This document shows positions 25,662 through 32,835 of a stretch of DNA of 64,000 bases, piece by piece. Under the pieces are notes generated by a model. That model was not told the origin of the DNA and did not search any database. It saw only the letters and a program-made list of their open reading frames with translations. Source of the DNA: Leuconostoc gelidum subsp. gelidum KCTC 3527 (GTDB taxonomy: Bacteria > Bacillota > Bacilli > Lactobacillales > Lactobacillaceae). Numbering within the stretch: the stretch's first letter is position 1; every line of letters starts with the position of its first letter. Position numbers and translations under genes: made by a program. The DNA is taken from the NCBI RefSeq assembly GCF_000166715.1, contig NZ_AEMI01000016.1, forward strand, positions 62,001 to 126,000, in the 5' to 3' direction.

Positions 25662-26212
25662 ACATTAACCTCTTCAATAAATTGTTTTTGTTCAGATAAA
25701 TATAATTCTATCTCTGGATTATGAATCACATCATGACACGATATAACACCATCTTGAGACCAACTAGTCAATCCAATAAACTCTAATGCTTTTATGGTGG
25801 GTTGCAATATGTCCGATACACTCATACCATTAAAAAATTGATTATTATCATTAAATGCTGCAGTGGGTGCATTCCATGTTGTAGATAACATAAATTTTTT
25901 ACCAAATAAACGTCCACCCTGCCCATACTTTGTGTAATCTAAACCGTAAAATATGCCATAAGCAAACACATCATCAAAATAACTTTTTAAAGCGCCCGGC
26001 ACATTAAACCAATAAATGGGAAACTGTATAATAATTAGATCAGCCCATAGCCATTTATTGATTTCCTCTGTTCGTTTATAATCTTCGATAAACGTGATTT
26101 TAATATCATGTTTATTCTTGAATTGCCTAACATATTCTGTAAACAAGCGATTATTTAATTGGCCATTCGCATCAACATGTTTTTCAAAACCATTAATAAT
26201 TAATATATTCAT
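25658..26212 (-). CDS. MdaB-like NAD(P)H quinone oxidoreductase (flavodoxin fold)
   Basis: A 184-residue flavodoxin-like protein with the MdaB/KefF family segment QFPIYWFNVPGALKSYFDDV and a following GGRLFGKKFMLSTTWNAP loop. MdaB-type enzymes use FAD/FMN and NADPH for two-electron quinone reduction, a response to electrophilic stress. AAGGAAAAGG precedes the ATG. It is the first clear gene of the operon divergent from hxlR, a regulator class that often senses quinones or aldehydes. Confidence 0.85.
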   Translation of the reverse strand: MNILIINGFEKHVDANGQLNNRLFTEYVRQFKNKHDIKITFIEDYKRTEEINKWLWADLIIIQFPIYWFNVPGALKSYFDDVFAYGIFYGLDYTKYGQGGRLFGKKFMLSTTWNAPTAAFNDNNQFFNGMSVSDILQPTIKALEFIGLTSWSQDGVISCHDVIHNPEIELYLSEQKQFIEEVNV

Positions 26213-26228
26213 TTACCTTTTCCTTATT

Positions 26229-26459
26229 TTAACTAAATTTTGGTGATTTTATAATGTGTCTAGTATTTGGTTTGGGAATACGACAAAAATAGGTTTTTGT
26301 CGTTTCGTTTAATTTAAGAAATCTCCCTCCCGACAATAAATTTTGATGTTTTTCTGTGTATTCTGCTTGCTGTAACAGCATACTTGAAATTTCGACTTGT
26401 TCATTTAATTGGTGGGCTAACATCCAGTGATAACATTTATCCGTTATCACTTTTTGCAC
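26229..26459 (-). CDS. Possible small protein at the head of the operon (start uncertain)
   Basis: An open frame ends at 26229, 16 nt before the MdaB-like start, the same spacing as inside the operon. In-frame GTG codons lie at 26459 and 26450. The one at 26450 overlaps the stop of a 7-codon leader ORF that has AGGAG upstream. The product is about 70-76 residues with Cys and His (DKCYHWMLAHQLNEQVEIS). The region also carries two strong hairpins, so it may be a regulatory leader rather than a gene. Confidence 0.3.
   Translation of the reverse strand: MQKVITDKCYHWMLAHQLNEQVEISSMLLQQAEYTEKHQNLLSGGRFLKLNETTKTYFCRIPKPNTRHIIKSPKFS
26280..26303. repeat. 10-bp perfect inverted repeat before the MdaB-like gene
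   Basis: ACGACAAAAA (26280-26289) and TTTTTGTCGT (26294-26303) with a 4-nt loop. A second perfect 8-bp hairpin, GTGATAAC (26427-26434) with GTTATCAC (26443-26450), lies in the same leader and contains the GTG at 26450. Both could control translation or elongation into the operon. Confidence 0.5.
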
Positions 26460-26558
26460 AAAATTATCATGTAGTCTCCTATGATATTGCCAAACAATAT
26501 TGCATAGATTATAATTAACTATGTGAATTATTTTACTATATATTTTTTTAATTGCACA

Positions 26559-26580
26559 TAACGCACTATTTTGTGCGTTA
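26559..26580. promoter_or_regulatory. Palindromic operator candidate for the HxlR regulator
   Basis: TAACGCAC (26559-26566) and GTGCGTTA (26573-26580) are perfect complements across a 6-nt spacer, ending 18 bp before the hxlR start and upstream of the divergent operon. A related half-site (TTGCACA) is adjacent. The position fits control of both transcripts. Confidence 0.6.
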
Positions 26581-26598
26581 GTTATTAATCGAGGAAAA

Positions 26599-26886
26599 AT
26601 GCCTACTATTTCAATTTCTACAAAACAAGTCATAAAGCTCATGGGATCTAAATGGTCTATTGAAATTTTGCTGACTATCTCAAATTTACAAGTAACCGGT
26701 TTCAATCAACTACAGCAAGAACTTTCTAGTATCTCACATAAGGTGCTAACTGATCGTTTAAAAGAACTGGTTGTTCATTGTTTAGTTAGTCGTACCATAG
26801 TTGAGCGTATTCCCTTAAGGGTGATTTATAAAATTTCGCCAAAAGGGCTTTCTGTACTGGCGATGTTAGCGCAATTGGATGATTAA
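26599..26886 (+). CDS. HxlR family transcriptional regulator
   Basis: A 95-residue winged-helix protein with the HxlR core: LMGSKWSIEILL, GFNQLQQELSSISHKVLTDRLKEL, then IPLRVIYKISPKGLSVLAML. The usual N-terminal Cys of redox-type members is absent; one Cys (C61) remains in the recognition-helix region (VVHCLVSR). GAGG precedes the ATG. It is divergent from the five-gene operon with a palindrome between them, so it is likely the local regulator. HxlR proteins such as YodB or HypR respond to quinones, aldehydes or disulfide stress. Confidence 0.85.
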   Translation: MPTISISTKQVIKLMGSKWSIEILLTISNLQVTGFNQLQQELSSISHKVLTDRLKELVVHCLVSRTIVERIPLRVIYKISPKGLSVLAMLAQLDD

Positions 26887-26893
26887 TTAAATC

Positions 26894-26942
26894 AAAAAGC
26901 ATCTGAAAATGGTCATACACATTTTCAAATGCTTTATTTTTT
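26894..26942. terminator. Bidirectional terminator between hxlR and topB
   Basis: AAAGCAT-TGAAAATG pairs with CATTTTCA-ATGCTTT (one bulge) with A/T runs on both sides. It overlaps the stop codon of topB. Confidence 0.75.
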
Positions 26943-29015
26943 TGCTTTCGGATTCAATTTAAAGCCATAAAATGTACTGCCTTTAAATGTTTGTTTTGCT
27001 AATTTACCGGTCGCCGTGTAGATTTTCCCACGTTTAGACTTTGATTGAAAACTGATTTCAGCACCATTTAACATTTTGGTTAGTTCATCATCAGTAAAAA
27101 TATGCCCACTCCATTCACGAGCAAAAGTAATTTCTTCGCCTTTGAATAGGCCAGTCATCTTTTCTGTTACTTTTTTCTTTGGTACTTGTTTTGGTTTACC
27201 AAGCAAGGTTTCCAGTTGCTCTGCATTGTCTAACATAATCGGCATATCATGTTCAACCACCTTTGTCACTGAATCTAGCACTTGGTCCATTGTCATGTCA
27301 AATTGGCCAACTTGATCCATCATTTCAAATAAACGTTTGGTGATTTTAGGCGAAGCAATCCACGTATCTTTCACCATAATAGCAGACACTTGCCCTGTTT
27401 CTGTCAATCCTAATTTACCACGCGTTTCAGTTAACATCGCTTTAATACCACGAGACATCTCAGATAATGTTGACACACGTGTTGCACCAGTACCAACATG
27501 ATGTTTTTCCAAAAAAGCCATAATCCATTTAGTCGTTGGTGTTTGTGGCTTTGGATTTGCTCCTTCATGCAAATATGGCGTTGCTTGCGGTCCTAATTGT
27601 GATGCAGTTGCATTTTCTTCTTCCTCTTCTTCAACTTTAATGGCTTTTTGTGAATCATACACTAACTTAAAATTCATCTTAAGTGGTCTATTAAACGCCG
27701 TTTTAAATTCGGGGTAATCTTTCAAATTGGCCGTCACATGATCGTACACATAATCTTCTGCCAGCATTGCTAAATAGTTTTTAGCCAAAACATCATAGAT
27801 TGCTGGCCCACTGGCACCAAATTTTACCAAAGATTGTGTTGTTTTTGGTAAATTTTCACCGGGTCGATTGGCCCCATGCGCACCTTGTGGTTTAACATGG
27901 GTTGTCCGTGGAGAACGGTGTGTTAACAACATCTTGTCGACACCAACAACATCCGCAATCTGATCAATCAACGGTAGTAATTCATTAAATTGTTCCGGGG
28001 TTACGGTCTTGTCTTCTGTGCGTGGATATGAAACAATTTGTGCTTCATACATTTTTTGGTAAGTACTTAGCACTTCTTTTGAAGAAAAACCACGCGGCGC
28101 TAATATTGAAGCCAATCCGGCTAAATCTAGTAGCTTGCCCGGTGCTTGCGTTCGCGTTTGATGTTTTTCATTGATAACGTCGGTCTTATGATACTGACTG
28201 AAATCAATTTCTGCTTCTTCTTTCGTCGCAAACCGCCACGGAATCACATCCCCTTGGGGTGTCACTCTGCCAAAAACATGTTCTGCAGGATCCTTAAATT
28301 TCACTTCAAAATATGGTGTTTTGACATAATTTTTAATCGCATCAAGTTGTTGATAAACACGCCAAATAATGACAGATTTCAACCGACCTTCACGCGCGAC
28401 TACTTTAAAACCTGCTTTTTTAGCTGCAGTGGTTGCAATTCGAGTCAGTTGCATTGAAGCAAAGTCCCACCGATTACGGCTTTCACCTTTAACATATTCA
28501 CCATCAGCCATCTTATCTGAAACATCTCGTAATTGATACATGGCCTTTTGAATGCCCGATACTGACTCATCCATAAAGTTCGCACGTAGCACTTGACCCC
28601 GCCAGCCAATCGCATCCAAAGCCTCCCAAGCAAGTAACTCACCCTCACCAGAAGGGTCAGTATCAGTTGCAATGACAATCGCATCGTACCCGGATTTTGA
28701 TTCCTTCTTTAAGTCATCAATTATTTTTTTTGTTGATTCCACCTTACCTGTACGCATATTACGTTGACGAATATACGTCCGTGCCCATGAAAAATCAGAC
28801 AAATTCCATGGCAAATGTTTTACCAACCAAGATTTGTATTGCTTTTTTAATTCTTCGGCAACCATTGCTTCAGGGTCTTTTAACGTCATGACATGACCAC
28901 GCAAATTTGCTATTTTGTAAGTGAAATCGTTAAATACACCGGTCTTACCACCAAGTGCTTTCGTAAAATTGGCAGCCGCCGATGGCTTTTCAGTTAAAAT
29001 GAGATAGTTTGTCAT
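26934..29015 (-). CDS. topB: Type IA DNA topoisomerase III
   Basis: A 693-residue type IA topoisomerase. N-terminal Toprim domain with ILTEKPS (E9) and the acidic DTDPSGEGE (118-126); the breakage-rejoining Tyr is Y330 in IVSYPRTED; the strand-passage domain follows. The C-terminal tail carries a topoisomerase C-terminal repeat (about 650-690; LTKMLNGAEISFQ). I start at 29015, giving the usual N-terminus MTNYLILTEKPS; an in-frame ATG at 29054 would add 13 residues. Neither start has a clear ribosome-binding site. A short motif resembling its C-terminal repeat occurs as debris at 21756-21827. Confidence 0.93.
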   Translation of the reverse strand: MTNYLILTEKPSAAANFTKALGGKTGVFNDFTYKIANLRGHVMTLKDPEAMVAEELKKQYKSWLVKHLPWNLSDFSWARTYIRQRNMRTGKVESTKKIIDDLKKESKSGYDAIVIATDTDPSGEGELLAWEALDAIGWRGQVLRANFMDESVSGIQKAMYQLRDVSDKMADGEYVKGESRNRWDFASMQLTRIATTAAKKAGFKVVAREGRLKSVIIWRVYQQLDAIKNYVKTPYFEVKFKDPAEHVFGRVTPQGDVIPWRFATKEEAEIDFSQYHKTDVINEKHQTRTQAPGKLLDLAGLASILAPRGFSSKEVLSTYQKMYEAQIVSYPRTEDKTVTPEQFNELLPLIDQIADVVGVDKMLLTHRSPRTTHVKPQGAHGANRPGENLPKTTQSLVKFGASGPAIYDVLAKNYLAMLAEDYVYDHVTANLKDYPEFKTAFNRPLKMNFKLVYDSQKAIKVEEEEEENATASQLGPQATPYLHEGANPKPQTPTTKWIMAFLEKHHVGTGATRVSTLSEMSRGIKAMLTETRGKLGLTETGQVSAIMVKDTWIASPKITKRLFEMMDQVGQFDMTMDQVLDSVTKVVEHDMPIMLDNAEQLETLLGKPKQVPKKKVTEKMTGLFKGEEITFAREWSGHIFTDDELTKMLNGAEISFQSKSKRGKIYTATGKLAKQTFKGSTFYGFKLNPKAKK

Positions 29016-29198
29016 AAGTTTTTTTAGTGTCTTTCTTGTATTCTTATCTTTCATTTTAACAGATTAGATGTCATTCAGGAATGAACTGCTACACGCTTCA
29101 TTTGTAAGGTTACTTTTATTTATGCTACAATTAGTCATAAACTATAGTACACTGAGGATAAGTAATAATATGTCGTATGCAATACATTGGGTAATGAG

Positions 29199-29282
29199 AT
29201 GTTCATTCTACCAGTTGGCTTCATTTTAATTGGCCTTATTGCGATTATCATAGACAGAAAATTAAAAAAGATCGTTAAATAA
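29199..29282 (+). CDS. Possible 27-residue single-span membrane peptide
   Basis: The ORF starts MFILPVGFILIGLIAIIIDR and ends in a basic tail (RKLKKIVK), the look of a small one-pass membrane peptide with a cytoplasmic positive end. A strong terminator follows after 3 nt and a promoter-like pair (TTGTAA, 18 nt, TACAAT) lies upstream near 29101-29130. No good ribosome-binding site is seen directly before the ATG. A 19-codon ORF beginning at 29170 overlaps it and has GAGGATAA upstream, so coupling is possible. Confidence 0.35.
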   Translation: MFILPVGFILIGLIAIIIDRKLKKIVK

Positions 29283-29285
29283 AAA

Positions 29286-29340
29286 GATGGTGTGTCTCTA
29301 AAATGTTACTTAACATTTTAAGGCCACACCTTTTTTATTT
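29286..29340. terminator. Intrinsic terminator, usable on both strands
   Basis: GGTGTG and CACACC flank AAAATGTT-ACTT-AACATTTT, then a run of T. It separates the small ORF from the ECF S gene on the other strand. Confidence 0.75.
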
Positions 29341-29356
29341 TTAAAAATGAATAAGA

Positions 29357-29908
29357 TTACACAAGTTTAATTCGTGACAACAAGGTGCGGTACACAATGG
29401 CAACAACATACACCCCAATCACACGATCTAAATAATCTGTACCCACCTGCACCAAGAAAACTGAAATTGATTGACTCAAGCCAAAACCATTTAGGACTTG
29501 AACAATCATGCTTGATCCAGATGATGTGATACCATGAAACAAGATCACTGTGATAATTGTACTAATAATCGTAGCTGGTATAGAGATGATAAGTGCAACC
29601 CACCAAATATTTTGAAAATCTGTTGGTTTAATTTTTTTATAAACAAATCCAGATATTAGCGCAGTCGCTATTTGACTGGGCATAAAGTAGATTGAGAAAA
29701 GATCTCCAGTAGTACCATTAACTAACGCCGTTAGAATGCCAGTGAATAGACCACCAATGGGTCCAAAAAAGGCACTCCCCAGCAAGGTCCCAATTGTATC
29801 CAAATAAATAGGTAAACGTGCATACAACGCAAGGTGACCACCGACAATGTTAATCACAATAAATAATGCAATTAACGCAATTTTTTGTGCTGAGACATGT
29901 TTTGTCAT
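29357..29908 (-). CDS. ECF transporter S component, unknown substrate
   Basis: A 183-residue membrane protein with about five or six hydrophobic segments and the S-component layout (IALIALFIVINIVGGHLAL, then LPIYLDTIGTLLGSAFFGP and GGLFTGILTALV). It is a substrate-capturing subunit that would use shared EcfAAT energising modules encoded elsewhere. It overlaps the nucleoside hydrolase gene by four bases, so the substrate is likely the nucleoside or the base released from it. Queuosine/queuine salvage pairs (QrtT with QueK) are one precedent for this arrangement. Confidence 0.8.
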   Translation of the reverse strand: MTKHVSAQKIALIALFIVINIVGGHLALYARLPIYLDTIGTLLGSAFFGPIGGLFTGILTALVNGTTGDLFSIYFMPSQIATALISGFVYKKIKPTDFQNIWWVALIISIPATIISTIITVILFHGITSSGSSMIVQVLNGFGLSQSISVFLVQVGTDYLDRVIGVYVVAIVYRTLLSRIKLV

Positions 29909-30900
29909 GATAACCGCTCCAAGTTGGTCGCAATATTATCTAACTCTTTTTCAATGTCAGCGGCATCCCTAATCAGTAGGCCACTAATAATGTATGACAT
30001 GACAGCTTTAGCATCCACAGCTTGCAAAATCGTTGCGTTCGGTTTTTTTTGCCAAAAATTTGCACGGTCGACAATGCTTTGTCCAAGGGCAACCCCTTCA
30101 GTTACAACAGTTACATATTTGTCGATGCTCTGTACAAGTTCAGGGTGTAATGCATAAATAATTACTAATGGATCATTGATAACAGCCCCTAAAACATGCT
30201 CTTGTTGCCAATGAAAATCAAAATAAAATTGGATAATTTGAGCAACAAATGCGGATTTTTCTGCATCCAAATATTGCATCATCTGCAGCATATTTGGCGT
30301 GAATTCGAGTTTGCGCGTTACATCTAGTGGCACAAGCTCAATATTCAATGGACTATTTTGGAACACGTAATCAGCAGCATCAGGATCGACCCAGAAATTA
30401 TATTCCGCTACAGGGGATGTATTGCCATTCGTCTGGTCAGCACCACCCATCACAATTAAGCGTGACACCCGTTGCCAGATATCTGGTTGTTGCTCAAGTG
30501 CTATGGCCACATTAGTCAGCGGCCCTAGTGCTAAGAACCAGACATCCTCATTTTCAGACAACAGCTTGGCGTACCCTGCCTGGGCATCGCGTTGGATCGG
30601 CTTAACGTCAGTCACTAAGGTCATGTTACTTTCGCCCAAACCATCGTCGCCATGCGTATCCTGTGCACTAACATAATCATGTTTTAACGGTAATTCTGCA
30701 CCCGCAAAAACCGGGATATCCAATCGATTGGCTTCACGTAATACTTTCAATGCATTCTGAACACCAATTACTGTGGGCACATTGCCTTCAACAATGCTAA
30801 TACCAATGACATCCAATTCTTGTGACCGCAAAGCCACAAGAATCGCCAAACTATCGTCAATGCCTGGATCAGCATCAATGATCACTTTTTGTTTTCGCAT
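29905..30900 (-). CDS. Inosine-uridine-type nucleoside hydrolase
   Basis: A 331-residue nucleoside hydrolase. The Ca2+-binding N-terminal Asp cluster is DADPGIDDSLA (about 8-18); THGDDGLG, LGPLTNVAIAL, MGGADQTNGN and EYNFWVDPDAA follow the family order, and the last ligand is D in INDPL. It cleaves the N-glycosidic bond of ribonucleosides. AGGAGAGA precedes the ATG. Two promoter-like sequences (TATAAT at about 31005 and 30955, minus strand) lie in the 218-nt upstream gap. Confidence 0.92.
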   Translation of the reverse strand: MRKQKVIIDADPGIDDSLAILVALRSQELDVIGISIVEGNVPTVIGVQNALKVLREANRLDIPVFAGAELPLKHDYVSAQDTHGDDGLGESNMTLVTDVKPIQRDAQAGYAKLLSENEDVWFLALGPLTNVAIALEQQPDIWQRVSRLIVMGGADQTNGNTSPVAEYNFWVDPDAADYVFQNSPLNIELVPLDVTRKLEFTPNMLQMMQYLDAEKSAFVAQIIQFYFDFHWQQEHVLGAVINDPLVIIYALHPELVQSIDKYVTVVTEGVALGQSIVDRANFWQKKPNATILQAVDAKAVMSYIISGLLIRDAADIEKELDNIATNLERLS

Positions 30901-31075
30901 TATCTCTCCTACCTTTCAAGGTTACTTGGTTTTTTATCCTGGGCAGAAATTATTATACAAATTCCGCTTAGATACTTAATGCTCTTAAACAATGACAAAT
31001 ACTATTATACCAGTCTTACTTGATGTTTTTAAACTAATCATTTTTCTTAATCGATACATTGTATTCTTTATCTAG

Positions 31076-31094
31076 GGCTACAATAAGGCTACAA
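31076..31094. repeat. Tandem GGCTACAA repeat at the prophage/host junction
   Basis: GGCTACAA occurs at 31076-31083 and again at 31087-31094, an 11-bp period (one helical turn). It lies between the host nucleoside hydrolase promoter and the last prophage gene, the expected place for an attachment site with integrase arm sites. The other junction is outside the window, so the exact att core cannot be named. Confidence 0.35.
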
Positions 31095-31096
31095 AA

Positions 31097-31120
31097 AACC
31101 ACGTAACTTAATACGTGGTT
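31097..31120 (-). terminator. Terminator of the last prophage operon
   Basis: AACCACGTA (31097-31105) pairs with TACGTGGTT (31112-31120); on the minus strand six T follow. The stem reaches into the stop codon of the 31119 gene. Confidence 0.8.
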
Positions 31121-31586
31121 AGTCCATTTTTTCAGGTAAAGGCAAATTACCAGCTTCAACATTTTCTTTCATCGTTTTGAAAGTTTCGATCAGATTATCA
31201 ATGACTTGAAGCACATCATCTTCATCTCCTGAAATGTTGCCGTTTTCTATTTCATTCTCAAATCTGTTAAATGATACATTAGTGACATCAATATCATGTT
31301 TTTTGAAATAAAGCATGTAATCTAGTAACTCGGTCACACGTTCCTTGTCGTGAACGTGGTGTTTGCCTAAGAAGTTAAATACCGTGTTATCATCAGCTGT
31401 GATTTCGTCATACACCTGTCCGCCAGTCTTACCTAACACTAACCCTATGGCACGGTAAAAACGCCCAGCGTAGTTACTGACGTCTTGTAACAACAGGTTC
31501 TTGAATGATGATTCAGATATACCGGATATTTTAGAAACTTCATATCTAGTAGTGTTGTTTGATTTCAAATATTCATCTAATTTCAT
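31119..31586 (-). CDS. HTH (XRE-like) protein of a two-gene prophage module
   Basis: A 155-residue acidic protein. Residues about 1-55 look like a Cro/C1-type helix-turn-helix (TTRYEVSKISGISESSFKNL); the remainder is helical and ends with LPLPEKMD. It starts 3 nt after the 70-residue gene, so the two are one unit. The promoter upstream is covered by a perfect 11-bp palindrome, which suggests autoregulation by this HTH protein. This layout (small protein followed by an HTH partner, palindromic operator, prophage end) resembles a toxin-antitoxin or immunity module. No homology was verified. Confidence 0.7.
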   Translation of the reverse strand: MKLDEYLKSNNTTRYEVSKISGISESSFKNLLLQDVSNYAGRFYRAIGLVLGKTGGQVYDEITADDNTVFNFLGKHHVHDKERVTELLDYMLYFKKHDIDVTNVSFNRFENEIENGNISGDEDDVLQVIDNLIETFKTMKENVEAGNLPLPEKMD

Positions 31587-31589
31587 GAT

Positions 31590-31802
31590 TTACCCCTTGT
31601 TAACTAAATACATATAAATCATATCGCTTCGGAAGCATAATCTTTCATGCGCATCCAGTGGATCTCCAGACCTATGACCCTCTGAATAAAAACTCTCGTC
31701 AATTCCGTTTCCGCGATAGTTTCGAGCATTAAAATGCTTGTTAACGTATGCCTTAGCTTCTTTGTAATTTTCTTCGCCAAATCTTTCAATAAAATAACTC
31801 AT
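31590..31802 (-). CDS. Small prophage protein, partner of the HTH protein
   Basis: 70 residues (MSYFIERFGEENYKEAKAYV at the start), rich in aromatic and charged residues, without membrane segment. AAGAGGT precedes the ATG. No family recognised. It is first in a two-gene unit with its own promoter and operator; a toxin or anti-host effector role would fit the layout but is not shown. Confidence 0.65.
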   Translation of the reverse strand: MSYFIERFGEENYKEAKAYVNKHFNARNYRGNGIDESFYSEGHRSGDPLDAHERLCFRSDMIYMYLVNKG

Positions 31803-31832
31803 GTCGTTTACCTCTTCCTTAACCTTGAATTA

Positions 31833-31861
31833 AGTATACCATTATATTTAATGGTATACAA
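31833..31861 (-). promoter_or_regulatory. Promoter spanned by an 11-bp palindromic operator
   Basis: On the minus strand: -35 TTGTAT (31856-31861), 17-nt spacer, -10 TATACT (31833-31838). The arms GTATACCATTA (31834-31844) and TAATGGTATAC (31849-31859) are perfect complements with a 4-nt centre and cover the span from -35 to -10. Confidence 0.75.
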
Positions 31862-31959
31862 TAGATTAATGTTACGGTTGTATTACAGTTAAATATAACG
31901 GCAAATATCATTAAGCGCTCATACGAGTTATTTCGTATTATTAGCTAGAGGAAATTAAT

Positions 31960-32139
31960 ATGAATAAAGAACAAACAATACGTGTGATTTTAAAGATCAT
32001 GCCGCCGCGCACAATTAACAAGAAGACTGGAATAGATATCTACTTACTTGATGCGCACCAGAAGTATGGTGAACCTATTGGTGAATTAACCGAAGAACAG
32101 CAAGCTGCACTGGATAAATGGTGTGATTTGTTACAATAA
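31960..32139 (+). CDS. Small prophage hypothetical protein (59 aa), divergent
   Basis: A 59-codon ORF on the opposite strand to nearly all prophage genes, with AGAGGAAA 5-6 nt before the ATG and a terminator directly after its stop, so it looks real despite its size. The product is mixed charged (start MNKEQTIRVILKIMPPRT; end EEQQAALDKWCDLLQ). No family recognised. An inverted repeat ATACGA-N6-TCGTAT (31921-31938) lies 22 bp upstream of the start codon and may be a control site. Confidence 0.6.
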   Translation: MNKEQTIRVILKIMPPRTINKKTGIDIYLLDAHQKYGEPIGELTEEQQAALDKWCDLLQ

Positions 32140-32174
32140 AAAAAGGCCAACTGGATTTTCTAGCTGGCTTTTTC
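32138..32174. terminator. Terminator between the 59-aa gene and the nuclease-like gene
   Basis: AAAAGGCCAACTGG and CTAGCTGGCTTTTT form an imperfect stem with T-rich ends, serving the plus-strand gene and possibly the minus-strand gene. Confidence 0.65.
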
Positions 32175-32203
32175 TGCGATTAATATTATCTATTAACCGC
32201 TAA

Positions 32204-32833
32204 TTATTCTTTTCGATTGCATTTTTTATCAAATACATCCATAATTACGGTATCATTATTATTTTGAGAAGACACGATGCGATAAACTTCCTGTATTTTT
32301 TTATTGTTCCCACCCTTATTACTAACTTGACTACGAATATTTAGCGTAGTGTTAAAATACCCTTCACTAAATGGATTCGCAACACCTAAAGCTAAACACG
32401 GTTTATGTAGACGTAACAATGCATCAACTGATAAATTCATATACTTACCACCTGGAGCAACACGAGCATTACTGGTTAAAATTTCAGGAAGATAATCAAT
32501 TATAGCCATCTTATTTTCAAAAGTTTCTGGCTGCCTATTTGATTTACCTTCGTAATAACAAAAATCTAATTCATTCCAATTTATTTTATTATTTTTAAGG
32601 TCTCTCCAAAAAGTTTTAGCGCCTAAAACACCATACTTCAAACCTAACAAATGTATAAAATGATATTTATGCATACAAATACACATTTCGTGTGTTTGAT
32701 TTTTATATGAACCATAAGTATAAGTTATTGATTTATCAATAAAATTATTCTCAAAAAATTGTTGAGCATTTTTCCACTTTGAATAATATCCACGTTGAGA
32801 AATGTATGATTGTGTCAACTTTTGTTTTGTCAT
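32204..32833 (-). CDS. Putative PBECR4-type nuclease, prophage accessory protein
   Basis: A 209-residue protein. From the middle on it follows the pattern I associate with PBECR4 (phage Barnase-EndoU-ColicinE5/D-RelE-like nuclease 4): HKYHFIHLLGLKYG, FWRDLKNNKINWNEL, KMAIIDYLPEIL, YMNLSVDALLRL, TTLNIRSQVSNKG and KIQEVYRIV. Such domains are toxin-like nucleases of phages and conjugative elements. It has its own promoter (33127-33155) and an unusually long, highly structured 286-nt leader. A 9-bp hairpin (32836-32872) holds the GGAG motif in its loop, so translation is probably controlled. It is located outside the lysis cassette, typical of a moron. The domain call is from memory of the motif and needs a profile search. 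Confidence 0.55.
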   Translation of the reverse strand: MTKQKLTQSYISQRGYYSKWKNAQQFFENNFIDKSITYTYGSYKNQTHEMCICMHKYHFIHLLGLKYGVLGAKTFWRDLKNNKINWNELDFCYYEGKSNRQPETFENKMAIIDYLPEILTSNARVAPGGKYMNLSVDALLRLHKPCLALGVANPFSEGYFNTTLNIRSQVSNKGGNNKKIQEVYRIVSSQNNNDTVIMDVFDKKCNRKE

Positions 32834-32835
32834 CT

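Noticed and set aside
26460-26705. N-terminal part of a 158-aa minus-strand ORF
   Set aside because: It runs antisense through the start of hxlR and across the operator. Only the part after 26459 is plausible as coding or leader.
30901-31118. preQ1-I riboswitch before the nucleoside hydrolase
   Set aside because: Only the A-rich tail (ATAAAAAACCAAG) resembles it; the GC-rich P1 hairpin and C-rich loop are missing.
32204-32833. Canonical ToxN/AbiQ toxin of a type III system
   Set aside because: The repeat-like leader invites this idea, but the protein lacks ToxN/AbiQ sequence features and better fits a PBECR4-like pattern; only the analogy is kept.
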